Origin: Ramlibacter aurantiacus
GTDB lineage: Bacteria; Pseudomonadota; Gammaproteobacteria; Burkholderiales; Burkholderiaceae_C
Reading direction: 5' to 3'
Length of the DNA: 64,000 nucleotides
NCBI RefSeq assembly: GCF_016722895.1
Contig: NZ_JAEQNA010000001.1
Span: forward strand, 868,001-932,000
In this document: positions 1-11,414 of the stretch, piece after piece
Numbering within the stretch: the stretch's first letter is position 1
Layout: every line of letters starts with the position of its first letter
Program-made: the position numbers and the translations under genes
Notes under the pieces: generated by a model
Told to the model about the DNA's origin: nothing
Database searches by the model: none
The model's input: only the letters and a program-made list of their open reading frames with translations

Positions 1-283
1 TGAAAGGCGGCAGCGTCGGAAGGCCCCAGCCCTCGTCGGCGTTGCGGTATTCGGCCGCCGCCCCCACCGCGAAGGTCGGCATCTTGTCCAGGAAGAAGTT
101 CAGGCCGTGGTCGTTGTAGAACACAACCGCCACGTCGGGCTTCACCTCGTCCAGCCAGCGGTGCACCGGCAGGAAGCCGTCGAAGAAGGGCTTCCAGTAG
201 GGCTGCTGCTGCAGCCCCTTGGCGATCGCGCCGCCGATGGCGGGCACGTGTGAACTGGTCAGGCCTCCGATGATGCGTGCCAT
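1..283 (-). CDS. LigB-type class III extradiol dioxygenase beta subunit, C-terminally cut by window edge
   Basis: The first 94 residues of a protocatechuate 4,5-dioxygenase beta-type catalytic subunit are visible; the rest lies beyond base 1. The N-terminus MARIIGGLTSSHVPAIGG has His12 in the SSHVPA motif and His59 in FYNDHG, which match the two Fe(II)-ligand histidines of LigB. The family opens protocatechuate, gallate or related catechols by 4,5-cleavage in the cytoplasm. The alpha-subunit gene lies 12 bases upstream on the same strand, so the two form an operon. It is clearly paralogous to the beta subunit at 7483-8340, but the sequence differs enough that another substrate such as gallate is possible. 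Confidence 0.9.
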   Translation of the reverse strand, partial: MARIIGGLTSSHVPAIGGAIAKGLQQQPYWKPFFDGFLPVHRWLDEVKPDVAVVFYNDHGLNFFLDKMPTFAVGAAAEYRNADEGWGLPTLPPF

Positions 284-295
284 GCGGGTTGCTCC

Positions 296-658
296 TCAGG
301 AATGGGGGGTGGCTTGCTCGTTCTGGCGCACGAGCATGGCCTTGAAATCGTCTTTGCTCATGCCGGTCTGCAGCGCACCCAGGTCCTGCACGTCCAGGCC
401 CAGGATGCCGGCGAACTTGGCCAGGTAGTACACGTTGCCACCGGCGGCCAGCAGTCCCGGCACGTCGCGCTCCCGGATGGCACGGGCCTGCTCGCCGGCC
501 ACGCCGAAACGGCGCATGCAAGCCTCTTCATCGGCCTTGAACGCTTCGCGGTTGTCTGCGCTGTTGAACGAGAAGCACATGCGGTTGAGGGCGTAGCCCT
601 TGCGCGCCTGTTCGCCGTCGAACAGGAGGGTTCCGGGGATGGGCTGGTGGGTGGCCAT
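296..658 (-). CDS. LigA-type dioxygenase alpha subunit
   Basis: 120 residues, the usual size of the small alpha subunit of protocatechuate 4,5-dioxygenase. The family signature is present: GTLLFDGEQARKGYALNR near the start, FKADEEA around residue 40 and a GGNVYYLAKF segment around residue 75. The subunit covers the active-site entrance of the beta subunit. The start at 658 is chosen because AAGGAG lies about six bases upstream; the frame remains open ten codons further 5' but with no ribosome site. It is transcribed away from the LysR gene at 746 and precedes the beta subunit. It is a second copy of the subunit encoded at 8340-8729. Confidence 0.9.
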   Translation of the reverse strand: MATHQPIPGTLLFDGEQARKGYALNRMCFSFNSADNREAFKADEEACMRRFGVAGEQARAIRERDVPGLLAAGGNVYYLAKFAGILGLDVQDLGALQTGMSKDDFKAMLVRQNEQATPHS

Positions 659-745
659 CGGTTGCTCCTTGCACTTGACCTGTGTCATGGGCGCAGTCTG
701 GTCGGGGCCTTACAAAAGATAAATACAGGCTTCCTCATCAAACCC

Positions 746-1717
746 ATGAACCGCATCGATGGATCCGAACTCGACGGCAGGCTGTTGCAACTGCTCCTGA
801 CGGTGCTCGACTGCGGCAGCGTCACCGCCGCCGCGCAGCAGCTGGGCGTCACGCAATCGGCCGTGAGCCATGGCCTGGAGCGCCTGCGCGTCATCACCGG
901 CGACGCCTTGTTCGTGCGGTCCGGGCGCGGCATCGTGCCGACCGACCGCGCTCTGGCCATGGCGCAGCCGGCGCGAGAGCTGATCGCGGCGATGCAGCAG
1001 CTGGCCCGGCAGGCGCGCTTCGAGCCGGCCGAGTGGGAGGCCGAAATCACCATCGCCGCCAATGACTTCCAGCGCGACCTGCTCCTGCCGCCGCTCGCCT
1101 TGCGGCTGCGCGAACGCGCGCCCGGGCTTCGGCTGCGCGTCATTCCTTCGGGCGTGCCCCGCCTGGAGATGCTGCGGCGTGACGAGTGCCAGCTGGTCAT
1201 CAGCCCTCGCCCGCCCGAGGGCAGCGACATCCTGCAGAAGCGCCTGTTCGAGGACAGCTACCGCGTGTTCTACGACCCATCGATGCGCGACGCGCCGCTG
1301 ACGCGCGACGACTACCTGGCGGCCGGGCACGCCACCGTGGTCTACGAGCCGCGACGCTCGCTGGACCTGGACCAGCGCCTGGAGGCAGCCGGCGTGCATC
1401 GGCGATTCGCGGTGATGGTCACCGGCTTTGGCGCGCTCGCCCCCTTCCTGCGCGGCACACGCCTGCTGGCCACGGTGCCGGGCCTGCTGGGGCGGCATAC
1501 CCTCGCCGGCCTGGCCAGCGTGCCGCCGCCCCTCCCCTGCCCCGCCATGCCCATGTACCTGCTGTGGCACGCGCGGCACCAGCACGACCCTTCGCAAGCC
1601 TGGCTGCGGGCCCAGCTGCAGGAGGTGGCCGTCCGGGCCGTGCAACAGCCGTCCGATGAAAGCGGCACCAGGCGCGGGGGCGACGCGGCTGCCACCGCGA
1701 GCATGACCCTGGGCTGA
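746..1717 (+). CDS. LysR-family transcriptional regulator divergent from ligAB-like pair
   Basis: 323 residues. An N-terminal winged helix-turn-helix spans about residues 10-70 (LLTVLDCGSVTAAAQQLGVT, QSAVSHGLERLR), followed by a periplasmic-binding-like effector domain from about residue 95. The first Met that leaves a normal LysR N-terminus is at 746, although the frame is open much further upstream. The 87-base gap to the divergent dioxygenase genes is the expected place for the shared operator, and divergence from an aromatic ring-cleavage gene pair suggests that this regulator responds to a pathway acid. Its C-terminal 25 residues are Gly/Arg/Ala-rich and probably not folded. Confidence 0.88.
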   Translation: MNRIDGSELDGRLLQLLLTVLDCGSVTAAAQQLGVTQSAVSHGLERLRVITGDALFVRSGRGIVPTDRALAMAQPARELIAAMQQLARQARFEPAEWEAEITIAANDFQRDLLLPPLALRLRERAPGLRLRVIPSGVPRLEMLRRDECQLVISPRPPEGSDILQKRLFEDSYRVFYDPSMRDAPLTRDDYLAAGHATVVYEPRRSLDLDQRLEAAGVHRRFAVMVTGFGALAPFLRGTRLLATVPGLLGRHTLAGLASVPPPLPCPAMPMYLLWHARHQHDPSQAWLRAQLQEVAVRAVQQPSDESGTRRGGDAAATASMTLG

Positions 1718-1756
1718 GGCTTGCCGGCGGTGGCGCCGGCACCGGTCGGCGCCGGA

Positions 1757-1823
1757 TTGACCTGGATCAACCGCTCCGACAATTACGTTTAGTACAACTC
1801 ATTCCTCGTAAGTAAACGCGGAG
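1757..1823 (+). promoter_or_regulatory. Promoter/operator region with CGTTTA/TAAACG inverted repeat
   Basis: The gap before the FAD monooxygenase holds TTGACC (1757-1762), a possible -35 element, and an inverted repeat: CGTTTA at 1786-1791 and TAAACG at 1813-1818. The repeat extends imperfectly inward (GTAC against GTAAG), and its right arm abuts the ribosome site GCGGAG. The symmetry and position over the start region suggest a repressor or activator operator. No regulator of the TetR, MarR or GntR type is encoded nearby, so the partner is unknown. Confidence 0.45.
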
Positions 1824-1829
1824 ATGAGC

Positions 1830-3485
1830 ATGGGCAGTTACACGTATCCCCGGTTCCCGTACACCGCGCCCGACGACCTGAAGGGGTCGGGGCGGCATCC
1901 ACTGGTCGTGGTCGGCGCCGGCCCGGTGGGCCTCGCCGCCGCCATCGATGCCCGCCTGCAGGGGCTTCCGGTGCTGCTGCTGGACGAGGACGATTCCGTC
2001 TCCGTGGGGTCGCGCGCCGTCTGCTATGCCAAGCGTGCGCTGGAAATACTCGACCGCCTGGGCGTGGGCGACGCAGCCTGCGAAAAGGGCGTGGGCTGGA
2101 ACGTGGGGCGCACGTTCTTCGGCGAGCAGGAGGTGTACCGCTTCGACCTGGTGCCCGAACCGGGCCACAAGCGCCCCGGCATGATCAACCTGCAGCAATA
2201 CCACCTGGAGGAGATGCTGGTGGCGCGCGCCCGCGAGCTGGGCGTCGACATGCGCTGGAAATACAAGGTGGTCAGCGTGCAGCCCCGTGCCGACCATGTG
2301 CTGCTGCGGGTGGAAACACCCGACGGCCTGCTGGACCTGGAGGCCGACTGGCTGGTCGCCGCCGATGGCGCGCGCAGCCCGACCCGGCGCATGCTGGGCC
2401 TGGACATCGAAGGCCGCATCTTCATGGACCGCTTCCTGATCGCCGACGTGGTGATGAAGGCCGACTACCCGGCCGAGCGCTGGTTCTGGTTCGACCCGCC
2501 CTTCCACCGCAACCAGAGCGTGCTGCTGCACAAGCAGAGCGACCACGTCTGGCGCATCGACTTCCAGCTCGGATGGGACGCCGACCCCGAGGAGGAGAAG
2601 AAGCCCGGGAACGTGATCCCGCGCATCCAGGCCATGCTCGGCGACGAGCGGCCGTTCGAGCTGGAGTGGGTCAGCATCTACACCTTCCAGTGCCGCCGCA
2701 TGAAGGACTTCCGCGCGGGCCGGGTGCTGTTCGTCGGCGATGCGGCGCACCAGGTGTCGCCCTTCGGCGCGCGCGGCGCCAACTCGGGCTTCCAGGACAC
2801 GGACGACCTGATGTGGAAGCTGGCGCTGGTCATGACCGGCCGGGCGCCCGAGCGGCTCCTGGACAGCTACAGCCAGGACCGCACGGACGCGGCCGACGAG
2901 AACCTGGCCAACTCCACCCGTTCCACCGACTTCATCACGCCCAAGAGCCGAGCGAGCAAGACCTTCCGCAACGCGGTGCTGGACCTGGCTCGCGAGCATC
3001 CGTTCGCGCGCAAGCTGGTCAACTCGGGCCGGCTGTCGGTGCCCAGTTACCTGGTCGACTCACGCCTGAACACCCCGGACGCCGAGCCCTTCGCCGGCGA
3101 CATGGTGCCTGGCGCGCCCCTGCTGGACGCGCCGGTGCGCGAGATGGGTCGTGGCGGCTGGCTGCTCGATGCGATGGGGGGCTGCTTCAAGCTGCTGGTG
3201 TTCGCCCCGTCGAGCGCCAGCATCACGCCGGCACAGCGCGATGCGATCGCCGGCCTGGCGCAGGGCCCGATCCCGGTGGAGACGGTGATCGTCACCACCG
3301 CCGGTGGCGAGCTGTCCGGCCTGCGCGTACTGACCGACGCGCAGGGCCTGGCGGCGCAACGCTACGACGCCACGGCCGGCACCTGCTACCTGATCCGCCC
3401 CGACCAGCACGTGGCGGCGCGCTGGCGCCAGCTCGACGCCACCCGCGTGCGGGCCGCCCTGGCCCGCGCCACCTGCAACGCCTGA
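1830..3485 (+). CDS. FAD-dependent aromatic-ring monooxygenase (UbiH/MhpA-like)
   Basis: About 551 residues with all three marks of class A flavoprotein hydroxylases: an N-terminal Rossmann motif VVVGAGPVGLAAA (about residues 28-40), the DG motif WLVAADGARSPTRR, and the FAD-ribityl GD motif VLFVGDAAHQVSPFGARG. A thioredoxin-like C-terminal domain follows, as in MhpA and PheA. The enzyme should use NAD(P)H and O2 to hydroxylate a phenolic ring. The ribosome site GCGGAG is six bases before the ATG at 1830; an ATG at 1824 is in frame but too close to it. It begins a rightward operon with a DUF2783 protein and a VOC protein. The substrate cannot be told from sequence; the setting suggests an aromatic acid feeding ring cleavage. 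Confidence 0.9.
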   Translation: MGSYTYPRFPYTAPDDLKGSGRHPLVVVGAGPVGLAAAIDARLQGLPVLLLDEDDSVSVGSRAVCYAKRALEILDRLGVGDAACEKGVGWNVGRTFFGEQEVYRFDLVPEPGHKRPGMINLQQYHLEEMLVARARELGVDMRWKYKVVSVQPRADHVLLRVETPDGLLDLEADWLVAADGARSPTRRMLGLDIEGRIFMDRFLIADVVMKADYPAERWFWFDPPFHRNQSVLLHKQSDHVWRIDFQLGWDADPEEEKKPGNVIPRIQAMLGDERPFELEWVSIYTFQCRRMKDFRAGRVLFVGDAAHQVSPFGARGANSGFQDTDDLMWKLALVMTGRAPERLLDSYSQDRTDAADENLANSTRSTDFITPKSRASKTFRNAVLDLAREHPFARKLVNSGRLSVPSYLVDSRLNTPDAEPFAGDMVPGAPLLDAPVREMGRGGWLLDAMGGCFKLLVFAPSSASITPAQRDAIAGLAQGPIPVETVIVTTAGGELSGLRVLTDAQGLAAQRYDATAGTCYLIRPDQHVAARWRQLDATRVRAALARATCNA

Positions 3486-3503
3486 CCGACTGAGGAGCCC
3501 CGC

Positions 3504-3728
3504 ATGCCCTTGCAACTTGAACCGAACCTGCGCGAACCCGGCAAGCGCTATTTCCGCGACTTCACGCCTGGGGACGACTTCTATGAGTCGCTCATCGAGG
3601 CGCACCGCGACTTGACCGACGAGCAGAGCGAGCGCCTGAACGCCCGCCTGATCCTGCTGCTGTGCAACCACATCGGCGACATCACCGTGCTGCGCGACGC
3701 GATGGCACTGGCCCGCAAGAACCTTTGA
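3504..3728 (+). CDS. DUF2783 small protein
   Basis: 74 residues, acidic and mostly helical (DLTDEQSERLNARLILLLCN), with no signal peptide or membrane span. It resembles the DUF2783 family, small proteins encoded beside FAD monooxygenases in proteobacterial aromatic operons. The start has a strong GAGGAG site and lies 18 bases after the monooxygenase stop. Its function is unknown; the linkage suggests that it assists the hydroxylase. Confidence 0.8.
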   Translation: MPLQLEPNLREPGKRYFRDFTPGDDFYESLIEAHRDLTDEQSERLNARLILLLCNHIGDITVLRDAMALARKNL

Positions 3729-3740
3729 AGGAGAACGACC

Positions 3741-4274
3741 ATGAGCATTCGAAAGATCCACCACGTGGCCTACCGCTGCAAGGACGCCAAGCAAACCGTG
3801 GCGTGGTACGGCAAGCACCTGGGCATGAAGTTCGTGCTGGCCATCGCCGAGGACCAGGTGCCCTCGACCCACGAGCCCGACCCGTACATGCACGTGTTCC
3901 TGGACGCGGGCGGCGGCAACATCCTGGCCTTCTTCGAGATTCCCAAGTCACCTCCGATGGGCCGCGACGGCAACACGCCCGAGTGGGTGCAGCACCTGGC
4001 CCTCGAGGTGGAGAGCGTGGACGAGCTGATGGCGAGCAAGGCACGGCTGGAAGAAGCGGGGATCGAGGTGCTCGGGCCGACCGACCACACGTTGTTCAAG
4101 TCGATCTATTTCTTCGACCCCAACGGCCACCGCATCGAGCTGGCGGCGAACACCGGCACGCCCGAGATGTACCGGAGGCTGGACGAGGTGAAGGTGGAGA
4201 TGCTGGAGGAGTGGTCACGCACCCGGCGCGCGCCCAAGCACGCGGCGTGGATGCACGAAAGGGAATTCGCCTGA
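3741..4274 (+). CDS. VOC-superfamily (glyoxalase/extradiol dioxygenase-like) protein
   Basis: 177 residues with paired beta-alpha-beta-beta-beta modules of the vicinal oxygen chelate fold. The first begins IRKIHHVAYRCKDAKQTVAW with a candidate metal-ligand His. The second has WVQHLALEVESVDELMA and ends FDPNGHRIELAANT, where the Glu is the usual last metal ligand. VOC enzymes include glyoxalases, ring-cleavage dioxygenases and isomerases. It starts 12 bases after the DUF2783 gene behind GAAGGAG and is the last gene of this operon. A ring-cleavage or isomerase role for the hydroxylase product is plausible but not shown by the sequence. Confidence 0.85.
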   Translation: MSIRKIHHVAYRCKDAKQTVAWYGKHLGMKFVLAIAEDQVPSTHEPDPYMHVFLDAGGGNILAFFEIPKSPPMGRDGNTPEWVQHLALEVESVDELMASKARLEEAGIEVLGPTDHTLFKSIYFFDPNGHRIELAANTGTPEMYRRLDEVKVEMLEEWSRTRRAPKHAAWMHEREFA

Positions 4275-4280
4275 GGTGGG

Positions 4281-5393
4281 TCAGCGGTCGAGCCGAACGG
4301 CAGGCTCGCGGGGCCGGGTGTCGGCCAGGCACTGCAGCATGAAAGCGCGCTCGGCGATGACCAAGGCGTGCAGATCGTCGGCCCCGGATCTCTCCCAGTG
4401 CACGCGCAGGGTGCTCAAGGTTTCTTCCAGCCGGCAGTCCTCGTCCGCGCCCGACAGCTCATCCGACACCTGCGCCACCCACACGGCGTAGGCGCCGCAG
4501 GAGTGGGGCGCGTGCTCCTGCAGCAGGCCGCCTTCCGTCACCCATGTGGCGATGGGCAGACCGGCTTCTTCGCAGGCCGTTTCGAGACGGTGCATGGATC
4601 CCTCGGGTATGCGGGCATTGCTGTCGAAGCACAGCACGTCGAGCTTGCTGGCGTCTTCGCGGTTTGCCCGCAGCACCAGCGTGACCCAGTGGTTGCCGTT
4701 TACGTTGACGAACACGGACCTGGGCAAGCCGGCCGCGACGGCAATTCTCAGTTGTTCTGGAAAGTTGTCGTTGCCGTGCTCCAGCAGCACCGAGTGCACC
4801 GGGCATTGCCTGAACCCGCGCGTGCGAACGAGGAGTTCATCCGAGGTGATGAAACGATCCTTCTCGAGCAGCCGCTCGCTCGCAACCCCTGCGGGAAAGC
4901 ATTGGCTCTGCAGCTTCGCCTCGATCTCTGTCGCCCGGTTCGTCGCCTTCGTTTCCCGGGCGTGCACGCCCGCCAGGTACAGCAAGCTCGCAGGCACGCT
5001 GACAAGCGGGGCCGTCTTGTCTGCCTTGTCTTTCTTGTCCGGTCTTGGTGCCGAGAGCTTCTCCAGCGCAAAAAGGGCGTCGGCCTGCTGCTCGATCGAA
5101 GCCCTGATATCGGGCCGACGCGAGGTGGCGTAGAGGGAAAGCAGGCGACGGCTGGCATCTTCTGCCAGCTCGTTGCCGCCAGCGATGTTGAGGAGCAGTT
5201 CGATCGCCTCCTCGTTGTTCCCCTGGGCCAGCGCGGCGAGCTCGGCAATGGACTGGGAACTGATGGATTTAACCGAATGGCCGTTGGACAGCGTGGTGGT
5301 GAATTCAGAGCTGGCAACCGCCGGGCCTGCCTCATGGCTGGGCGGCCGGACGGCCTTGGATCTGAGGCTGGCGAGAGGAACAGTGGCGGGCAT
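4281..5393 (-). CDS. Ulp1/YopJ-clan (CE) cysteine protease-like protein, effector-like
   Basis: 370 residues, not part of the neighbouring catabolic pathways. The C-terminal half carries a CE-clan catalytic arrangement: His235 in NGNHWVTLVLR, Asp257 in VLCFDSN, Gln292 in LLQEHAPHSCG and Cys299 in HSCGAYAVW. This is the His-Asp-Gln-Cys order and spacing of Ulp1, ElaD and SseL type deSUMOylases and deubiquitinases. The first 130 residues are Ser/Ala-rich then helical, with a KKDKADK stretch, and no Sec signal is seen. Such enzymes in bacteria are usually injected host-directed effectors. No secretion system is visible here. The start has no clear ribosome site, and a downstream Met is possible. 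It converges with the VOC operon and follows the aldo/keto reductase gene. Confidence 0.6.
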   Translation of the reverse strand: MPATVPLASLRSKAVRPPSHEAGPAVASSEFTTTLSNGHSVKSISSQSIAELAALAQGNNEEAIELLLNIAGGNELAEDASRRLLSLYATSRRPDIRASIEQQADALFALEKLSAPRPDKKDKADKTAPLVSVPASLLYLAGVHARETKATNRATEIEAKLQSQCFPAGVASERLLEKDRFITSDELLVRTRGFRQCPVHSVLLEHGNDNFPEQLRIAVAAGLPRSVFVNVNGNHWVTLVLRANREDASKLDVLCFDSNARIPEGSMHRLETACEEAGLPIATWVTEGGLLQEHAPHSCGAYAVWVAQVSDELSGADEDCRLEETLSTLRVHWERSGADDLHALVIAERAFMLQCLADTRPREPAVRLDR

Positions 5394-5452
5394 GGTGATG
5401 GCAGGCGTGCAGGTATCACCCTGCGTAACCCGCGCGCCCGACCCGTTCCCGC

Positions 5453-6454
5453 TCAGACCTCCTCGGTGTCCACCTCGGTGCGGGCCTGCGCCGCGTAGCG
5501 GTTGCCGGCCACGGTGTGGTCGTTGACGTGGGCCTCCAGCCGCTGGATCAACGAGGCGTCGAGCCGCACGTCGACCGCGCGCAGGTCTTCGCGCAGGTGG
5601 TCCACGTTCGTGGTGCCCGGAATCGGCACGATGGCCGCGTCTTTGTGCAGCAGCCAGGCCAGCGCCAGCTGGGCCGGCGTGCAGCCGGCCTCCTGCGCCA
5701 GCGCCCGGTAGCCCGGCAGCAACTGCAGGTTGGCCGCGAAGTTCGCCGGCTCGAAGCGCGGCATGGCCTTGCGGATGTCCTTGGCGTCGAGCGCGTCGAC
5801 GTCGTGCACGGCGTCACACAGAAAGCCGCGCGCCACCGGGCTGAAGGCCACGAAGGCGGCGCCGATCTCTCGGCAGGCGGCCAGGGCGCTGATCTCCGAG
5901 TTGCGGCTCCAGAGCGAATACTCGTTCTGCACCGCCGTGATGGGATGCACCGCATGCGCCTTGCGGATGGTGGCGCCCGAGACCTCCGACAAGCCGATGG
6001 TGCGGACCTTGCCTTCCTGGACCATGCGGCTCAGTTCACCCACGCTGTCTTCCACCGGCACTTTTTTGTCCCAGCGGTGCAGGTAGTACAGGTCGATGAC
6101 GTCGGTTTGCAGACGGCGCAGGCTGTCCTCGCAGTTGCGGCGCAGGGTTTCGGGACGTCCGTCGATCACGCGGCGCGTCACGCCGTCGCTGCCTGCCACG
6201 CCGGCCATGCCGCCCTTGCTGGCCAGGGTGAAGCGCTGGCGATGCGGCTTGAGCACGCGGCCCAGCAGCGTTTCGCTTTTTCCGAAGCCGTACAGCGCGG
6301 CGGTGTCGAACAAGGTGACGCCGGCGTCGAGGGCGGCGAGCAGGACCCGCTCGGCCTGCTCCGGCGGCGGCGGCGTGCCGTAGGCGTGGCTGAGATTCAT
6401 GCAGCCCAGGCCGATGGCGGAAACGGTAAACGGGCCGATCTGTCGTGTTTGCAT
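5453..6454 (-). CDS. Aldo/keto reductase
   Basis: 333 residues forming a TIM-barrel AKR. The N-terminus reads FTVSAIGLGCMNLSHAYG. The catalytic Asp-Tyr pair is in DTAALYGFGKSE, Lys in LASKGG and His in YYLHRWD. The C-terminal cofactor loop IPGTTNVDHLREDLRAV favours NADP(H). It should reduce or oxidise an aldehyde or ketone. The ATG at 6454 is preferred because GGGAG lies eight bases upstream; the ATGs at 6466 and 6511 have none. It follows pmdC across a strong terminator, so it is either separately transcribed or expressed by read-through. It is not a known step of the protocatechuate 4,5-pathway. Confidence 0.88.
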   Translation of the reverse strand: MQTRQIGPFTVSAIGLGCMNLSHAYGTPPPPEQAERVLLAALDAGVTLFDTAALYGFGKSETLLGRVLKPHRQRFTLASKGGMAGVAGSDGVTRRVIDGRPETLRRNCEDSLRRLQTDVIDLYYLHRWDKKVPVEDSVGELSRMVQEGKVRTIGLSEVSGATIRKAHAVHPITAVQNEYSLWSRNSEISALAACREIGAAFVAFSPVARGFLCDAVHDVDALDAKDIRKAMPRFEPANFAANLQLLPGYRALAQEAGCTPAQLALAWLLHKDAAIVPIPGTTNVDHLREDLRAVDVRLDASLIQRLEAHVNDHTVAGNRYAAQARTEVDTEEV

Positions 6455-6481
6455 CAGCGCTCCCATGAGAGGGTCAAATGA

Positions 6482-6509
6482 AAAGGCCCTTCCGCTCGGG
6501 AAGGGCCGC
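6482..6509 (-). terminator. Rho-independent terminator after pmdC
   Basis: Read on the minus strand, GGCCCTTCC, a five-base loop and GGAAGGGCC form a perfect nine-pair stem followed by TTTTC. It lies 33 bases after the pmdC stop and before the aldo/keto reductase start, so it should end or attenuate the pmd transcript. Confidence 0.85.
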
Positions 6510-6541
6510 ACAGGCCCCCTGTGCCGCGGGGACCGGCTGGC

Positions 6542-9655
<3,114 letters not shown>

Positions 9656-9670
9656 CGCTTGCGCCTTCCC

Positions 9671-10354
9671 TCAGTCGATGTAGCGCAGCCCGGCTTTTTC
9701 AAGCGGTTCGCGCATCTTGTACATGTCCAGGCCGAGCACGCCTGAAGCGAGCTTGGCGCGCTTCTCGCCCTCGTTGGCCTCGCGTGCGGCGGCGGCCTCG
9801 AGCACCTTCTGGGCATGGGCCGCGGGCACGATGACCACGCCGTCGTCGTCGGCCACCACCACGTCGCCCGGGGTGACCATCATGCCGGCGCACACCACCG
9901 GAATATTGACCGAACCAAGGGTGGCCTTGATGGTGCCCTTGCTGCTGATGGCGCGGCTCCACACCGGGAAGTTCATCTCGGTGAGGGTCTTCACGTCACG
10001 CACGCCGGCGTCGATGACCAGGGCGCGCGCGCCGCGAGCCTGGAAGGAGGTGGCCAGCAGGTCGCCGAAGAAGCCGTCGGTGTTCTCCGAGGTGACGGCG
10101 GCCACGACGATGTCACCCGGCTGGATCTGTTCGGCCACCACGTGCATCATCCAGTTGTCCCCCGGATGCAGCAGCACGGTGACGGCCGTGCCCGACACCT
10201 GCGCGCCAGCGAAGATGGGTCGCATGTAGGGCTTGAGCAGGCCCACGCGGCCCATGGCCTCGTGCACCGTGGCCGAGCCGTACCGGGCCAGGCCATCGGC
10301 CGCCGCGCGGTCGGCCCGCTTGATGTTGCGATAGACAACGCCGAGTTCGTACAT
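9671..10354 (-). CDS. pmdF: 4-carboxy-4-hydroxy-2-oxoadipate aldolase
   Basis: 227 residues of the RraA-like HMG/CHA class II aldolase family. The active-site motif GVRDVKTL near residue 125 supplies the conserved Arg and Asp, and [20 protein letters not shown] forms the pyruvate/metal pocket. It splits 4-carboxy-4-hydroxy-2-oxoadipate to pyruvate and oxaloacetate, the last step of the pathway. The ATG at 10354 has AAGGA nine bases upstream and lies just after the hydratase stop. Confidence 0.92.
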   Translation of the reverse strand: MYELGVVYRNIKRADRAAADGLARYGSATVHEAMGRVGLLKPYMRPIFAGAQVSGTAVTVLLHPGDNWMMHVVAEQIQPGDIVVAAVTSENTDGFFGDLLATSFQARGARALVIDAGVRDVKTLTEMNFPVWSRAISSKGTIKATLGSVNIPVVCAGMMVTPGDVVVADDDGVVIVPAAHAQKVLEAAAAREANEGEKRAKLASGVLGLDMYKMREPLEKAGLRYID

Positions 10355-10356
10355 GT

Positions 10357-11385
10357 TCACAGTCCTTTGGCCTTGAGGCGGGTATCCAGCCGCGAGAAGA
10401 CTCGGCGGGCATTGGCTTCGTAGATCTGGTGGCGGTCTTCCACGCTGAGCAGCTTGCTGCCTTCGATGTAGCGCTTGGTGTCGTCGTAGTAGTGGCCGGT
10501 GGTCGGGTCGATCCCGCGCACCGCGCCGATCATCTCGGAGGCGAACAGCACGTTCTTGACCGGGATCACGGTGTTGAGCAGGTCGATGCCCGGCTGGTGG
10601 TAGACGCAGGTGTCGAAGAAGATGTTGTTCATCACGTGCTCGGAGAGCAGCGGCTTCTTCAGCTCCTGCGCCAGCCCGCGGAAACGCCCCCAGTGGTAGG
10701 GCACCGCGCCGCCGCCGTGCGGGATGAGGAACTTCAGCGTCGGGAAGTCCTTGAACAGGTCGCCCTGCACGCACTGCATGAAGGCGGTGGTGTCGGCGTT
10801 GAGGTAGTGCGCGCCCGTGGTGTGGAAGCAGGCATTGCAGCTGGTCGACACGTGGATCATTGCCGGCAGGTCGTACTCGACCATCTTCTCGTAGATGGGG
10901 TACCAGTGGCGGTCGGTGAGCGGGGGGCTGGTCCAGTGGCCGCCCGAGGGGTCGGGGTTGAGGTTGATGCCGACCGCGCCGTATTCCTTGACGCACTTCT
11001 CCAGCTCGGGGATGCAGGTGGCCGGGTCCACGCCCGGGGACTGCGGCAGCATGGCCACCGGAACGAAGTGGTCGGGGAACAGCGTGCTGACGCGGTACAC
11101 CAGCTCGTTGCAGATGGCCGACCAGGTGGCCGACACGTCGAAGTCGCCGATGTGGTGGGCCATGAAGCTGGCGCGCGGCGAGAACAGCGTCATGTCGCTG
11201 CCGCGCTCCTTCATCAGCTTGAGCTGGTTGGTCTCGATGGCTTCGCGCAGGTCGTCGTCGCTGATCTTCAGGTCCGAGGCCTTGGGCATCCTGGCCGGAT
11301 CCTTGATGCCGGCGATCTGCTGGTTGCGCCAGTCTTCCAGCGCCTTCGGCGCGGTGGTGAAGTGGCCGTGGCAATCGATGATCAT
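10357..11385 (-). CDS. pmdE: 4-oxalomesaconate hydratase
   Basis: 342 residues of the amidohydrolase family (COG2159), LigJ type. The N-terminus [10 protein letters not shown] carries His6 and His8 as zinc ligands. Later motifs are [14 protein letters not shown] and [10 protein letters not shown]. It hydrates 4-oxalomesaconate to 4-carboxy-4-hydroxy-2-oxoadipate. The start at 11385 has GGAGAG nine bases upstream. The tautomerase step (LigU/GalD type) is not encoded in this window, nor is a protocatechuate permease. Confidence 0.92.
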   Translation of the reverse strand: MIIDCHGHFTTAPKALEDWRNQQIAGIKDPARMPKASDLKISDDDLREAIETNQLKLMKERGSDMTLFSPRASFMAHHIGDFDVSATWSAICNELVYRVSTLFPDHFVPVAMLPQSPGVDPATCIPELEKCVKEYGAVGINLNPDPSGGHWTSPPLTDRHWYPIYEKMVEYDLPAMIHVSTSCNACFHTTGAHYLNADTTAFMQCVQGDLFKDFPTLKFLIPHGGGAVPYHWGRFRGLAQELKKPLLSEHVMNNIFFDTCVYHQPGIDLLNTVIPVKNVLFASEMIGAVRGIDPTTGHYYDDTKRYIEGSKLLSVEDRHQIYEANARRVFSRLDTRLKAKGL

Positions 11386-11414
11386 GGGGTTCTCTCCTGG
11401 GTCCTGGGTTCTGT

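Noticed and set aside
1767-2999. A 410-codon minus-strand frame opposite the FAD monooxygenase.
   Set aside because: Composition (His/Gln/Val/Ala-rich, no motif) is that of an antisense shadow, while the plus strand shows three flavoprotein motifs.
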